DNA from: Limnothrix sp. FACHB-406
Lineage (GTDB): Bacteria > Cyanobacteriota > Cyanobacteriia > CACIAM-69d
Length of the DNA: 64,000 nucleotides
Direction of reading: 5' to 3'
NCBI RefSeq assembly: GCF_014698235.1
Contig: NZ_JACJSP010000001.1
Coordinates: forward strand, 248,001 to 312,000
In this document: positions 52,394 to 61,058 of the stretch, piece by piece
How the letters are laid out: each line of letters starts with the position of its first letter
Position numbering within the stretch: the stretch's first letter is position 1
Notes under the pieces: generated by a model
Database searches by the model: none
Seen by the model: only the letters and a program-made list of their open reading frames with translations
What the model was told of the DNA's origin: nothing
Program-made: the position numbers and the translations under genes

Positions 52394-52966
52394 TTAGAGC
52401 AAATTGATCGCCGCGATCGACCGCTCATCCATGGGGTCTGTCTCTATGTATCTGGACAGCACCGATAGAGACTGATGGCCGGTTAACGTCTGGATGGTGG
52501 CCAGCCCTACACCTTTTGCGGCCAATCCAGAGCAAAATCCTCGGCGGGCGGAATAGAGCGATAGGCCCAAGCCGGTTAACTTAGCTCGGATCAGCGCTCG
52601 CCTGAATGCTGCATCCATGGTGCGACGGTGAATTTCTCGATCGGGCGATCGGCGCGATGGGAACATGAGCAGCCCTGGGTCTGGCCGGTAAGCCAGCAAA
52701 TACGGGTGTAACTTCCGCGCGATCGGCACCTCTCGGGTGCGGCCGCATTTGCGCGATCGCCCGCTGAAGACGATCGCCCTCAGCGGCTGGCCACCACTGC
52801 CATAAACGCTGGCTTGGGGCAACCGCAAGATTGCCGTGGGTCGCTCGCCTGTATACCAAGCGATCGCCCAATAAAGTCGATGTGCATTTTCAGAAAATGC
52901 ATCCAAAATCTTAAGAAATAATTGATCTGTTAGAGGCGTAGATCGCCCAGTTCTATTGATTTTCAT
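52394..52966 (-). CDS. Tyrosine recombinase (phage-type integrase, short form)
   Basis: A 190-residue protein consisting of the catalytic domain only. Residues: Arg42 (YTGERPTA), Arg141, His164 (LTGHQSL) and the nucleophile Tyr173 (SRYIE), nine residues after the His. Where HxxR is usual, the sequence is Tyr138-Ser-Ala-Arg141, so the first His is replaced by Tyr. The N-terminal SAM-like core-binding domain is missing or very short. Likely integrates or excises the element to its right, from which it is divergently oriented. Confidence 0.85.
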   Translation of the reverse strand: MKINRTGRSTPLTDQLFLKILDAFSENAHRLYWAIAWYTGERPTAILRLPQASVYGSGGQPLRAIVFSGRSRKCGRTREVPIARKLHPYLLAYRPDPGLLMFPSRRSPDREIHRRTMDAAFRRALIRAKLTGLGLSLYSARRGFCSGLAAKGVGLATIQTLTGHQSLSVLSRYIETDPMDERSIAAINLL

Positions 52967-53150
52967 ACCTCTTTTTTGCCCTGCCTAACTAATCAGGTAT
53001 CTTGATAAGATCCTTTCAGCTTGCAAAGCTCATAAAGCTTGTTTCATAAGGATCTCAGCTCTTTTCAAAATAGCCTCTTTTGTATAGTTGAGGCAATTTT
53101 TGTATTACTTAAAAACGCATTAGATTACTGATCAGAGTTTGGCATTAAAA

Positions 53151-53453
53151 ATGCTTCTAGACCGCACTCAGATCCCACCTTCGATTGCAACCGTCGAACA
53201 GTTGGCCGTTTGGGCTGGCACTCTGTTGGATAACGTGACCGGCACAAAACAAATCAAAGAGCAAGAAAATTCACTGCTGGTTTACGCGGCTCAATTTCAA
53301 GTTTTTCGGGCGGCCGATGAAACGGTGCGCTGCATCATCAGGCAGTCGATCGAGCTGGATCCTGCCTATGTCGCTGATCAAAGCAAAAAGCTTTGGATGT
53401 TTGCGCGCCCCTTGACCACGGCAGAACTCCCCCTGGGATTCCGAGTTGATTAA
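53151..53453 (+). CDS. Hypothetical protein of the integrated element
   Basis: A 100-residue protein starting MLLDRTQIPPSIATVEQLAVWAG, predicted alpha-helical with no recognised domain. The ATG at 53151 is used; an in-frame TTG lies 12 bases upstream. First gene of the plus-strand block and divergent from the recombinase gene, with which it shares about 180 bp of AT-rich promoter DNA. Confidence 0.65.
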   Translation: MLLDRTQIPPSIATVEQLAVWAGTLLDNVTGTKQIKEQENSLLVYAAQFQVFRAADETVRCIIRQSIELDPAYVADQSKKLWMFARPLTTAELPLGFRVD

Positions 53454-53480
53454 CGATCGCTAATCTGTCAGGCGATCGCC

Positions 53481-55223
53481 ATGCCCGAAATTCCCTTACC
53501 CGGCTCCATCTTCCCTACTGCCAATAGCGTCGCTGGCCAGCCCAGCAACGAAGATTTGCAGCGGCAGATCGATGATGCATGGTCACGGGGCCGGCCGTGG
53601 GAGGCTCCGTCGCTGGCTCCAGCGCTTAAGCCGATCGTCCCTGCGTTGCCCCCGGCGCTATCGGGGGGCCCGATTAATCCAGTCGGGGGTTCACCATCAT
53701 CGGCCACAAGCGGCCGCCATCCAGGCGATCGGTTACCGGCCCCAACCGGCGGATCGCCGGGTGAGGATCCGGGTACAGGGCCGGGCGATGGGCCCGATGA
53801 GTTCACCATTCCTTACCGAAAATCTAAAATCAGGTTTACCGTCTGGATGGCCGAAGCGATTTATGACCCCAAAGACAAAATCTATGATTTTGGGGGCTGG
53901 TCTTTCTTTTCGAGTCGCATCACCGATCTGCCGGCCGGGCCCTATCGCTTCCGAATCACGCCTATGGAGCCGGAATACGCCGGCCGCTACCGATCGCCCC
54001 CGAGTGGTGCAAAACGTCTCTACGAAGCCGTGCCCTTAGACCCCACCGCTCGCACCGTCCAACTGGCGTTCGCATCCTGGGGCTGCATTGCGGCGATCGA
54101 GATCGTCTCCAGCGAGGATCCCGATAGCACCCCGGTTCCTGATTTTCCTGATTTTCCCAGTGGTGACGGCTTTACCATCAACAGCCCGCCAATCCGCACA
54201 CCCCCTAACCGGGCCCTACCGCCGCTTGCCTTTCCGCCCGGTTCTACTGGTCGCTTTCCCGGAGGTGGATCCGTGTCTCAGTGTCGTTTTGAGAAGGCTA
54301 ATCTCGATAAGATTTTGAAAAACCAAGACGATATTCTGAAGCGTCTTGGGCCTGAAATCAAAAGTAAGAAGGGCGGTGAATACGGGCTGTCTGGTGCAGT
54401 TCAAAACGTTCAGAAGATGCAATGGCTCAACCAAACACTAAACGTTTTGAGCGTATTTTTTAGCCTGCATAACGCTTTGATGTTATCTCGTAATCTGACT
54501 GAATCGGTAACGGGATTGTTGGACGTTGGTTTGCAAGCGTTTATGAGAGTTTTTCGGCTATCGGATCCCGATGAAGATGCTCAAATTGATGTAGCAGACC
54601 TGATCAGCAAAGGTTGGCAAGCTTTGATGATTGATGTGTTCGGTAAAGAGCAATGGATTTTGATTCAAGCCAAAATCGATGCTGCTAATCGCATTTTGCA
54701 AAGTGCCAGCAACGTTTATTTCAATGTTCAATCAATTTTTGATGGGACTAGAGGGCTGATTGAAATTGCGACTAATAATGTTAGTCGCATTGGCAATGCT
54801 TTAAAGAAATCAAGAATTGTTGGTGAGAATGATTATAAATGGATGCCAACGGGCATCAATGCAAACTCAGGTAGGATTCAAAAGCTGTATGACACAATTA
54901 ATAACGCAACTGAATTGACCGATGTGCTAACAGGAATTGCGGGTGAGGTCGTTAACATTAGCGATGAATCGCGCGAGTTGGCCAAGGCTCAGGCGGAGTT
55001 AACCAAGCAGCTTTCAGGCGCTCAGGAAATCCTAAATAAGGAGGACTTGCCTGAAGGCGAGATCCGACCTGTTGGCTCTGGCTTCAATCCTGAAAACGTG
55101 CCACAGACTCTAATTGCTGAGTCGGCCAAAAAAGCGAGTGAGGCAAGCGATATCTCGGCGCTTGACCTTTTTAGCGACGACGCGCCTTGGGAATTCCTGG
55201 GCGATCCACCGCCTAAGGGGTAG
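53481..55223 (+). CDS. Large proline-rich protein A (paralogue of 55231-57351)
   Basis: A 580-residue protein of unknown family. The first 110 residues are Pro/Gly-rich low complexity. Residues of about 115-215 (IPYRKSKIRFTVWMAEAIYD ... IAAIEIVSSEDP) look like a beta-domain. A second Pro-rich linker follows, then a helical C-terminal half from SQCRFEKANLDKI with TNNVSRIGNALKKSRI-VGENDYKWMPTG and NVPQTLIAESAKKASEASD. The C-terminal half is clearly shared with the next gene. No signal peptide. The layout recalls modular virion or adhesion proteins with flexible hinges; that is inference. Confidence 0.75.
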   Translation: MPEIPLPGSIFPTANSVAGQPSNEDLQRQIDDAWSRGRPWEAPSLAPALKPIVPALPPALSGGPINPVGGSPSSATSGRHPGDRLPAPTGGSPGEDPGTGPGDGPDEFTIPYRKSKIRFTVWMAEAIYDPKDKIYDFGGWSFFSSRITDLPAGPYRFRITPMEPEYAGRYRSPPSGAKRLYEAVPLDPTARTVQLAFASWGCIAAIEIVSSEDPDSTPVPDFPDFPSGDGFTINSPPIRTPPNRALPPLAFPPGSTGRFPGGGSVSQCRFEKANLDKILKNQDDILKRLGPEIKSKKGGEYGLSGAVQNVQKMQWLNQTLNVLSVFFSLHNALMLSRNLTESVTGLLDVGLQAFMRVFRLSDPDEDAQIDVADLISKGWQALMIDVFGKEQWILIQAKIDAANRILQSASNVYFNVQSIFDGTRGLIEIATNNVSRIGNALKKSRIVGENDYKWMPTGINANSGRIQKLYDTINNATELTDVLTGIAGEVVNISDESRELAKAQAELTKQLSGAQEILNKEDLPEGEIRPVGSGFNPENVPQTLIAESAKKASEASDISALDLFSDDAPWEFLGDPPPKG

Positions 55224-55230
55224 ACCAATC

Positions 55231-57351
55231 ATGGGTGTATCCTCTCTCGACAGCCCTGAAGGCTACAGAGTCCTAAATGATCCGATTTTGCGATCGGGTG
55301 CTCAGGCCAGACCGATCGGAGAGCCGATCAAAATCCCCCTACCACCCGTGCCCATCCCATCGGGCGGTGGCCGCGGCGGGGATGATTTGGATCCGGCTCC
55401 GTCCAGGGCTAACGATGACTTAGACCCGGCCCCGCCCAGGCCGGAAGATATCCCGCCGCCACCAGCCGCACCAGCTCCACCACCCACAAACCCGTGGGAT
55501 TTTTTGCCCGATTGGTTGAGATCGCCCCCGGCGCTGCCGTCGATCGCCCTACCGCAATTGCCACCGCTCCCGGATTGGCCAGCCTGGCCCGGGCCGCCGG
55601 CTGTGCCCATGGGCTGGCCTAAACCTGGCATCCGGCCGCCTAGTGATGCGCTGCCAAAACCGACCGGTGCATCACCCTCGGCCGCAAAACCGGCCGACAT
55701 CCCGGGGGAACCGGGAGAGAGAGCGCCGATCGGCTCATCGGCTCGGCCCTACTGGGTTGCCTATGAGTGGTGGAGGACGGCCTATGAGCGATATAACCCG
55801 GCTACTCGTAAATTTCGATTCACGCACTGGGGTATATCGGGCCGTGGGGTCTTAACTCTGCAAGGGCCTCTTACCGTGGTGCGAGTGCCGATTTTGACAA
55901 GCATTAGGGCTAATTATGACCCCGATGCGCTGCCAAGTGAGTGGCAAGACATCTATATTCGGGATGGCGCTGGCCGTACTCATTACTTGGTTGATGGGGC
56001 ATACTTTGGGGCGGCCTCATGGGCGATCACGGCTGTGGATGGCCTGCCTGAGCCATGGTTACCCGATCGGCAACCCAAACCACCTCAGCCAGGGGTAGAC
56101 CCCTACCCCTCTCGGAATCCAGCACCTGTGCTTGGTCGCCCGGCCGCCATTCCCCAGCCAGCTATCCCCCAACCGGACGATCGCCCCGATGTGCCAGCCC
56201 TGCCCACCCCAGTTCCAGGGGCGGCGAACCCCCCGATTGAGATCCCGCTCCCGGCCAATATTCCGGTAGACAAACCGGCCGCCCTTGATACGCCCTTTGC
56301 ACCTGGACTCGCGGGCGCTCCGGGCATTCCTACCCTTCCGGGCCTGCCATTGATCGGCTCGCCTTTCCCGGCGATCGGCTCACCAGCCATTCCATCGGAT
56401 GCGCCCAAGGCCGGTTACGGCCCCAGCGCGGCGATCGTCTGTCGATTCCAGGCGATCGACCTTTCTGAGATTCTGCGCACCAACGATCGGGCCTTGGCCG
56501 CAATCGGCAGTATTGAGCTGGTTGGGCCCATGCAGGGGATGACCCTAACCAAGCGGATCGAGACCATTAGGCGGCGGTTTGAAATTCAGCAAGCGCAATT
56601 TTCTTTCGTCAATTTACTCGAAATTCACAATGGTTTAATTCAATCATCCGATTTTCTTGAATCAGTAACTAATACCTTTTCCGGTTTCCTGAATAACTTC
56701 ATTAGCGAATTTAGTTTAACTGCTACTGATGACTTGACCGCGCCACCTGATTTTGCAGAGACCATTCAACAAAGTTTCACAAGCTTTGTTAATGCGTTGA
56801 TTGGTCAAGAAAATTGGGCTAACTTTCTATCAAAACTACTGAATCAGAATCGGATTGTTACCAGTTCTGCCAACTTATTCAGTAGCCTTTCTACCAATTT
56901 CCAGGGCACTAATGCCGTCGCTGAGGTGCTAACAAACAACGTCAGTAGAATTGGCAATGCATTGAAAAGGTCAAGAATTGCTGGTGAAAATGATTATAAA
57001 TGGATGCCCGTGGGAATTACGGGCTTGATTGGTCGATCAATTTTGCTCTTTGGTGCTCTAACGGGTAGTGGTGTTGTAGAACTGCCAGATTTAACAACTC
57101 TATTTGGCAAAAAACCGTTATCGATTGATGAAGAGACCTTGTTGCTGGCTCAAAATCAGCAAGATTTCAGAGCGCAAATTGCTAACGCAGAGGAACCGAT
57201 TAAGGATGAAAACTATAACCCAGATTTGCCAAGACCGATTGGCAAGGCAGCACAGGAAGATAATGTGCCACAAACATTAATGAATGAAGCGGCTAAGAAA
57301 GCCAGTAAGGCGAGCGATTTAAGTCCCGATGATTTGGAATTTGGAGATTAA
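55231..57351 (+). CDS. Large proline-rich protein B (paralogue of 53481-55223)
   Basis: A 706-residue protein beginning MGVSSLDSPEGYRVLNDP; the ATG follows the previous stop by seven bases. Its Pro-rich N-terminal region (about residues 30-165) includes PPPPAAPAPPP. A beta-like domain (WVAYEWWRTAYERYNPATRKF ... ITAVDGLPEPW) follows, then a long Pro-rich linker (to about 390). The helical C-terminal half carries CRFQAIDLSEILRTNDRAL, TNNVSRIGNALKRSRI-AGENDYKWMP and NVPQTLMNEAAKKASKASD, the same anchors as protein A. The N-terminal beta domains differ in sequence, suggesting shared attachment and different outer functions. Confidence 0.75.
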   Translation: MGVSSLDSPEGYRVLNDPILRSGAQARPIGEPIKIPLPPVPIPSGGGRGGDDLDPAPSRANDDLDPAPPRPEDIPPPPAAPAPPPTNPWDFLPDWLRSPPALPSIALPQLPPLPDWPAWPGPPAVPMGWPKPGIRPPSDALPKPTGASPSAAKPADIPGEPGERAPIGSSARPYWVAYEWWRTAYERYNPATRKFRFTHWGISGRGVLTLQGPLTVVRVPILTSIRANYDPDALPSEWQDIYIRDGAGRTHYLVDGAYFGAASWAITAVDGLPEPWLPDRQPKPPQPGVDPYPSRNPAPVLGRPAAIPQPAIPQPDDRPDVPALPTPVPGAANPPIEIPLPANIPVDKPAALDTPFAPGLAGAPGIPTLPGLPLIGSPFPAIGSPAIPSDAPKAGYGPSAAIVCRFQAIDLSEILRTNDRALAAIGSIELVGPMQGMTLTKRIETIRRRFEIQQAQFSFVNLLEIHNGLIQSSDFLESVTNTFSGFLNNFISEFSLTATDDLTAPPDFAETIQQSFTSFVNALIGQENWANFLSKLLNQNRIVTSSANLFSSLSTNFQGTNAVAEVLTNNVSRIGNALKRSRIAGENDYKWMPVGITGLIGRSILLFGALTGSGVVELPDLTTLFGKKPLSIDEETLLLAQNQQDFRAQIANAEEPIKDENYNPDLPRPIGKAAQEDNVPQTLMNEAAKKASKASDLSPDDLEFGD

Positions 57352-57353
57352 TT

Positions 57354-58229
57354 ATGCCAACACCTAACCGTTTCCCCTCAGACCAATTACCTAAGAATTT
57401 TTCCCCGACTGAACACTTTCAGGATCAAGTGAAGCGGTTAGTTAATCCCGAAGTGGCTCGTTATTTTCGCGACGTTGGCGATGAGTCTTGGACTCCCGGC
57501 CAAAATGGCGATCTGTCAAAGAGTCCTAGAGCGTCGATCCGACTGGCTTGCTCCCATCTCGAACCCGACACGATCGACCTAACGATCGGGCGGTTGATTT
57601 TGTTTTACCTGGTGACCAGACGTGATGAGCTTGTGAATCCACCGATTTACGGTTTGCCAATCCCTGGGTTTCAGCAGTCGGTTAAATTTTTGCCCCAAAT
57701 CTCCCTGTTTTTTCGGGAAAGCCGTCAGGATCTTGAACCTGGTCAGACCCCGATTACGGGTGAGGTTTCGTTTCGATTGAAATCGGGTGAGTCGCTCTCG
57801 GAATCGGCTTTAGAGGCGATCGGTCGCAGAATCAAATCAGAGTTCCCACCTGGTGCGGAAAGTCATTGGCAGAAAGGCCGCGATTGCATGGCCTACCGTG
57901 ACTTGGAACGCAACCCACCCATTCAGCTCAAAATCCTTTGCGCCTCAAAAGCTGCTGGGCGCGACATGGTGGAGGCGATTTTTCGAGTTTTGGGGGAGGC
58001 TCCCGACTGGTCTAAGGCCCACTTCAGCCAAAACGAACAGGAAGGGACGGCCTACCCGGTGGTTCCTGGCTCCGATACGGTGCTGGGGCGATCGCGCAAA
58101 TTGCCACGACGGCGGCCCATGGCCAGGGTGAAGCTCCAATATGCCGTGGCGCACATCTGGCCTGTCCCTGTCCCCATTCCGATTTATGACACAACGGGGC
58201 GGTTTGGGGCCGCGCTGGTTAGGGGGTAG
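57354..58229 (+). CDS. Hypothetical protein of the integrated element
   Basis: A 291-residue soluble protein of unknown family, starting MPTPNRFPSDQLPKNFSPTEHF two bases after the previous stop. It has alternating hydrophobic strands (LTIGRLILFYLVTRRDELV, KILCASKAAGRDMVEAIFRVLG) and a basic C-terminal region (RSRKLPRRRPMARVKL). No transmembrane segment. Tight spacing indicates co-transcription with the two large proteins. Confidence 0.7.
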   Translation: MPTPNRFPSDQLPKNFSPTEHFQDQVKRLVNPEVARYFRDVGDESWTPGQNGDLSKSPRASIRLACSHLEPDTIDLTIGRLILFYLVTRRDELVNPPIYGLPIPGFQQSVKFLPQISLFFRESRQDLEPGQTPITGEVSFRLKSGESLSESALEAIGRRIKSEFPPGAESHWQKGRDCMAYRDLERNPPIQLKILCASKAAGRDMVEAIFRVLGEAPDWSKAHFSQNEQEGTAYPVVPGSDTVLGRSRKLPRRRPMARVKLQYAVAHIWPVPVPIPIYDTTGRFGAALVRG

Positions 58230-58231
58230 TG

Positions 58232-58387
58232 ATGCCTGTGCGGCGATCGCCTGTACCCAAGCCCGATCGGCCGGAGTTTGCGAGGAGACCTATTAGGTTT
58301 CCGGCTGTTTTTTGGAGTTCCAAGTGGGGTCAGACTGAGAGCAGAATTCAATCACGCACCTGCTTTCAGGGCTTAGGTAATGGCTAA
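58232..58387 (+). CDS. Possible small basic protein (51 aa)
   Basis: An ATG two bases after the previous stop opens a frame MPVRRSPVPKPDRPEFARRP... that ends eight bases inside the next gene. The product is strongly basic and Arg/Pro-rich. The position, coupled at both ends in a packed operon, favours a real gene, but nothing else supports it. Confidence 0.4.
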   Translation: MPVRRSPVPKPDRPEFARRPIRFPAVFWSSKWGQTESRIQSRTCFQGLGNG

Positions 58388-58739
58388 CTCGCTCGTTCAA
58401 AAGATGCTTGAGGATAAACCGGGACTGATCTTCGCAGACGGCGAATGGATCGGTGTCAAGGTTGCTGATCTGCTGGGCCCCGTAACCGTACCTACTTCGG
58501 CGGAGGCCATTGGAGATGACCTTTTGATGGGTCTCTTGTATCGCCTGATGGAGGTGGTCTCCAAGGCCGAAGATGCATGGGTTCCGCCTGCTGGCACTAA
58601 AAAGGTCAACTCCCTATCGGTGGTTGAATCTACGTCCTTGCAACAAATTGCGCCAGGCGTTCGGGGTGTGATCAACCAAGCCACGATCCGAGTGGTGCAG
58701 CCGGTTGAAATGCAGCAAGTCGAAGCGGTTCGGTCTTAA
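58380..58739 (+). CDS. Hypothetical protein of the integrated element
   Basis: A 119-residue protein starting MANSLVQKMLEDKPGLIFADGEWIG. A central helix (GDDLLMGLLYRLMEVVSKAEDAW) is flanked by strand-like segments, and the end ATIRVVQPVEMQQVEAVRS is polar. No known family. It lies in the plus-strand block, 70 bp before the next gene. Confidence 0.65.
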   Translation: MANSLVQKMLEDKPGLIFADGEWIGVKVADLLGPVTVPTSAEAIGDDLLMGLLYRLMEVVSKAEDAWVPPAGTKKVNSLSVVESTSLQQIAPGVRGVINQATIRVVQPVEMQQVEAVRS

Positions 58740-58807
58740 GGATTGAGTGGGTTTGACGGCATCAAACCCGCTCTATGACTGTTTTTTTTAAGTGGTAGGG
58801 CAAGACA

Positions 58808-59350
58808 ATGCGCAAGCGACGGTTTAATCGGATCAAGCAAGCAATTAAAAACGGGGCTACTGGCGGATACCTGACTAAGTACCTCAGTTATCAGTCCGGG
58901 TCCAGCCCGCTCACGATTACCAAGGTGGTAGATCGTAAAGGCACGATCAAGAAGGCTCTAAATCCTTTTGGTGACGCTGCTACTGTGCCGGTGTCTCTAC
59001 TGGTGTCTTTTACGGGCCGAGCGGCCGCGGCTCAGGCGGGCTTCGGGGTTACTGATACCATCCTGGCTCTTGATGATGTTGACGCTTCAACGGTCAAAAA
59101 TCGGGGCTTTTTGCCGGCCAAGGCTGTTTTGACTGAGCGGTCGTCTGGATCGGCCCCTAAAGTCAGCGGAATCACGGGGTTATCTTACAAAAAACCAACC
59201 AGCAGCGATTCTTTCACTTTGCCTTTTGGTCAGGTCACGGGGGAGGGTGAGTTTGAGCGTCAGGCCGTTATCGTCGCTGCCGTGACGGCTGCATCTTCCC
59301 CAACCAACATCAAATCGGTCAGCTTTAAGCCTGAGCGAATGTACTCGTAA
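58808..59350 (+). CDS. Hypothetical protein, basic N-terminus and beta-rich body
   Basis: A 180-residue protein. The N-terminus MRKRRFNRIKQAIKNG is strongly basic. The body is rich in Ser, Thr, Val, Gly and Ala, with many predicted strands (PVSLLVSFTGRAAAAQAGFG, AVIVAAVTAASSPTNIKSVSF). A basic arm followed by a beta-rich body is compatible with a structural nucleic-acid-packaging protein, but no capsid family is recognised and the reading is speculative. Confidence 0.65.
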   Translation: MRKRRFNRIKQAIKNGATGGYLTKYLSYQSGSSPLTITKVVDRKGTIKKALNPFGDAATVPVSLLVSFTGRAAAAQAGFGVTDTILALDDVDASTVKNRGFLPAKAVLTERSSGSAPKVSGITGLSYKKPTSSDSFTLPFGQVTGEGEFERQAVIVAAVTAASSPTNIKSVSFKPERMYS

Positions 59351-59352
59351 CG

Positions 59353-59604
59353 ATGCGTTATCTGGAGCCGCTGGAAGACTGCTTTCGGCCTGAGCTGGTC
59401 TGTCTCCCCGAGTTGGAGGACAGCGACATTTTGGCAGCCTGCCAGCAGCTCTGGACGATCAATCAGGCGCTCGATCAATTTCTGTACGGCAATCTGAGCG
59501 AAAGTGATTTTTGCGACATTTTGGAGGCCAACGGCCAACAGATGGATGATTACCTGGCGATCGCGATCGCCAACACAGAATTGATCGGGCTGGATTTAAC
59601 TTAG
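59353..59604 (+). CDS. Small acidic hypothetical protein
   Basis: An 83-residue acidic, mostly helical protein: MRYLEPLEDCFRPELVCLPELEDSDI, then LDQFLYGNLSESDFCDIL and LAIAIANTELIGLDL. It starts two bases after the preceding stop. Its charge contrasts with that of its basic neighbour; the two could interact. No known family. Confidence 0.65.
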   Translation: MRYLEPLEDCFRPELVCLPELEDSDILAACQQLWTINQALDQFLYGNLSESDFCDILEANGQQMDDYLAIAIANTELIGLDLT

Positions 59605-59617
59605 GGGCGAGATCGGC

Positions 59618-60154
59618 ATGGGCTGGGACTTCCTGGGGTTGCATGAACTGGATTTGCTGGCTAGCAACGCCTGGGAATTTCCTTTCCTGGTGCTGCCGGT
59701 GTCGCCGCTCGATCACTTTGCGGTGCGGGTGACCTATGTTGCTGGGATTGTGATCGTTGCCGGTAAGCAGCGCTACCCCACGATCACGGGATTACTTGGG
59801 CAGTTCCTCAAGGAACCGGGCCTGGCTGATAGCTATCAAGTTCAGACCCATCGCCTGTCATTTGAACAAGACCAATCAATCGTTTTTAACTTTGGCCCCC
59901 AAGGCCATACTTACGACGAAAGCACGGGCCAAACCGTGGCCGGGTCTACGATATGGCAACGCGACGGGGCGGGCAATCTCGAGCTGCGGACGGCGGTAGA
60001 AACCTGGATCGGGGTTAAGGCCGTGCCCAAAAAACGCGGGGTTAAGCCAGTCACGATCCTTACTTCCACAGGCGAGCAAGTCACTCGATATCCCTGGTGG
60101 TATGACACTGAGCGATCGAAATTCACGATCCAGGTTGAAATTTACACGGAGTAA
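59618..60154 (+). CDS. Hypothetical protein of the integrated element
   Basis: A 178-residue protein starting MGWDFLGLHELDLLASNAWEFPFLVLPV. It is strand-rich (VRVTYVAGIVIVAGKQRYPTITG, SIVFNFGPQG, VTILTSTGEQVTRYPWWY) and ends FTIQVEIYTE. No recognised domain. It lies 14 bp after the previous gene and 7 bp before the next, so it is in the same operon. Confidence 0.65.
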   Translation: MGWDFLGLHELDLLASNAWEFPFLVLPVSPLDHFAVRVTYVAGIVIVAGKQRYPTITGLLGQFLKEPGLADSYQVQTHRLSFEQDQSIVFNFGPQGHTYDESTGQTVAGSTIWQRDGAGNLELRTAVETWIGVKAVPKKRGVKPVTILTSTGEQVTRYPWWYDTERSKFTIQVEIYTE

Positions 60155-60160
60155 CAGGCG

Positions 60161-60523
60161 ATGGATGCTGTGGGTTTCTTGAGCGATCGGCTAAAGCATT
60201 TAGAAGAAACGGTGAATCAGGGCGATCGCGCGATTTTGCTCGAGCTGGGTGAAATTCGTGAAAAGTTGGGGGGTGTCACTGGCCTGACGGATCAGGTGAA
60301 CGACATCGATGGCCGGGTGAACGCGATCGAACAGTTGTTGGCCCGGGCCGGTGAAACGGGATTGGTGTTGGCGGCCCGGGCCGCCCGGGCGGCCCAAGCC
60401 ATGCCCGGGGGCTGGCGCGGTTGGGGCCTGCTGGTCTTGGCCGGTGCGATCGCGGTTGATTTGCTGGTGGATCTGTTGGGCTGGGGGGAGCTGCTGCGGG
60501 CGATCGCTCACCGGCTGTTTTAA
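60161..60523 (+). CDS. Small protein with coiled coil and C-terminal membrane segment
   Basis: A 120-residue protein. Residues of about 5-65 form a coiled coil (SDRLKHLEETVNQGDRAILL, VNDIDGRVNAIEQLLARAG). A hydrophobic C-terminal helix (WGLLVLAGAIAVDLLVDLLGW) predicts a membrane anchor. In phages such small coiled-coil/TM proteins can be holin-like or tail-accessory; here the role is unknown. Last gene of the plus-strand block. Confidence 0.65.
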   Translation: MDAVGFLSDRLKHLEETVNQGDRAILLELGEIREKLGGVTGLTDQVNDIDGRVNAIEQLLARAGETGLVLAARAARAAQAMPGGWRGWGLLVLAGAIAVDLLVDLLGWGELLRAIAHRLF

Positions 60524-60533
60524 ACTTCGCAGC

Positions 60534-60965
60534 TCAACCGTCGGTAATTTTGCCCAGATAAGTCGATCGCAGTTTGCCTGCCGATCGCCATCGCAGATAC
60601 AGATACGGCCCATGGCGGCCAATTTTTTTTAGCTCGAAATATCCACCGCTCGGTTGTGCCGATTTTTCGGCTTTTCCACAACTTAGGGAGCGGTTTTCTT
60701 GGGTTTCGGCGGGGGTTTGCTCCCTAAGAGCTTGGGACAATCCCGCGATCGCATCCTGCAATAACAGCAGCTCCGAGGGGGATAGTTTGGCGGCGGCCTG
60801 GATGGCGATCGACAACCGATCGATCTTTCGATCGGCTTCCGGTGGTGCAGGTGGTGCGGTTGGTGCAGGCCCCCAACTGGGGTCAAGCTCCCTGCTTTTG
60901 CGATCGGGCTTCAATTCTGCCGAAATTGGGATGTTCCCAAAACCTAATGCGAGCTGCTCTCTCAT
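60534..60965 (-). CDS. Hypothetical protein with DUF6788-like C-terminus
   Basis: A protein of about 143 residues starting MREQLALGFGNIPISAELKP. The middle is a helix (KIDRLSIAIQAAAKLSPSELLLLQDAIAGLSQAL). The C-terminus GGYFELKKIGRHGPYLYLRWRSAGKLRSTYLGK resembles the 'GPYYYLRYR-GK-S-YLGK' ends of DUF6788-type proteins, small possible nucleic-acid-binding factors of mobile elements. The start is uncertain: a TTG at 61016 would add 17 residues. Confidence 0.6.
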   Translation of the reverse strand: MREQLALGFGNIPISAELKPDRKSRELDPSWGPAPTAPPAPPEADRKIDRLSIAIQAAAKLSPSELLLLQDAIAGLSQALREQTPAETQENRSLSCGKAEKSAQPSGGYFELKKIGRHGPYLYLRWRSAGKLRSTYLGKITDG

Positions 60966-61018
60966 TTCTCCCGGGGTAGAATTACCAAACCACAGAGCCT
61001 TTTCACAACTAAGCAAAA

Positions 61019-61053
61019 CGAGCGATCGCGTCGGGCGATCGCTCGTTTTTTTT
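61019..61053. terminator. HIP1-containing intrinsic terminator
   Basis: CGAGCGATCGC (61019-61029) and GCGATCGCTCG (61035-61045) form an 11-bp perfect stem with a five-base loop. The plus strand follows with eight T residues and the minus strand with TTTTGC. It lies just beyond the end of the minus-strand gene at 61059. Both arms contain the HIP1 octamer. Confidence 0.75.
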
Positions 61054-61058
61054 GGGCG

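Noticed and set aside
52292-52468. A 58-codon plus-strand frame beginning MNPQPFIIAGAIAATRSVG
   Set aside because: Its start looks protein-like and could be a host gene cut by the integrated element. However, it overlaps the recombinase gene and no missing remainder can be seen in the window, so it is not annotated.
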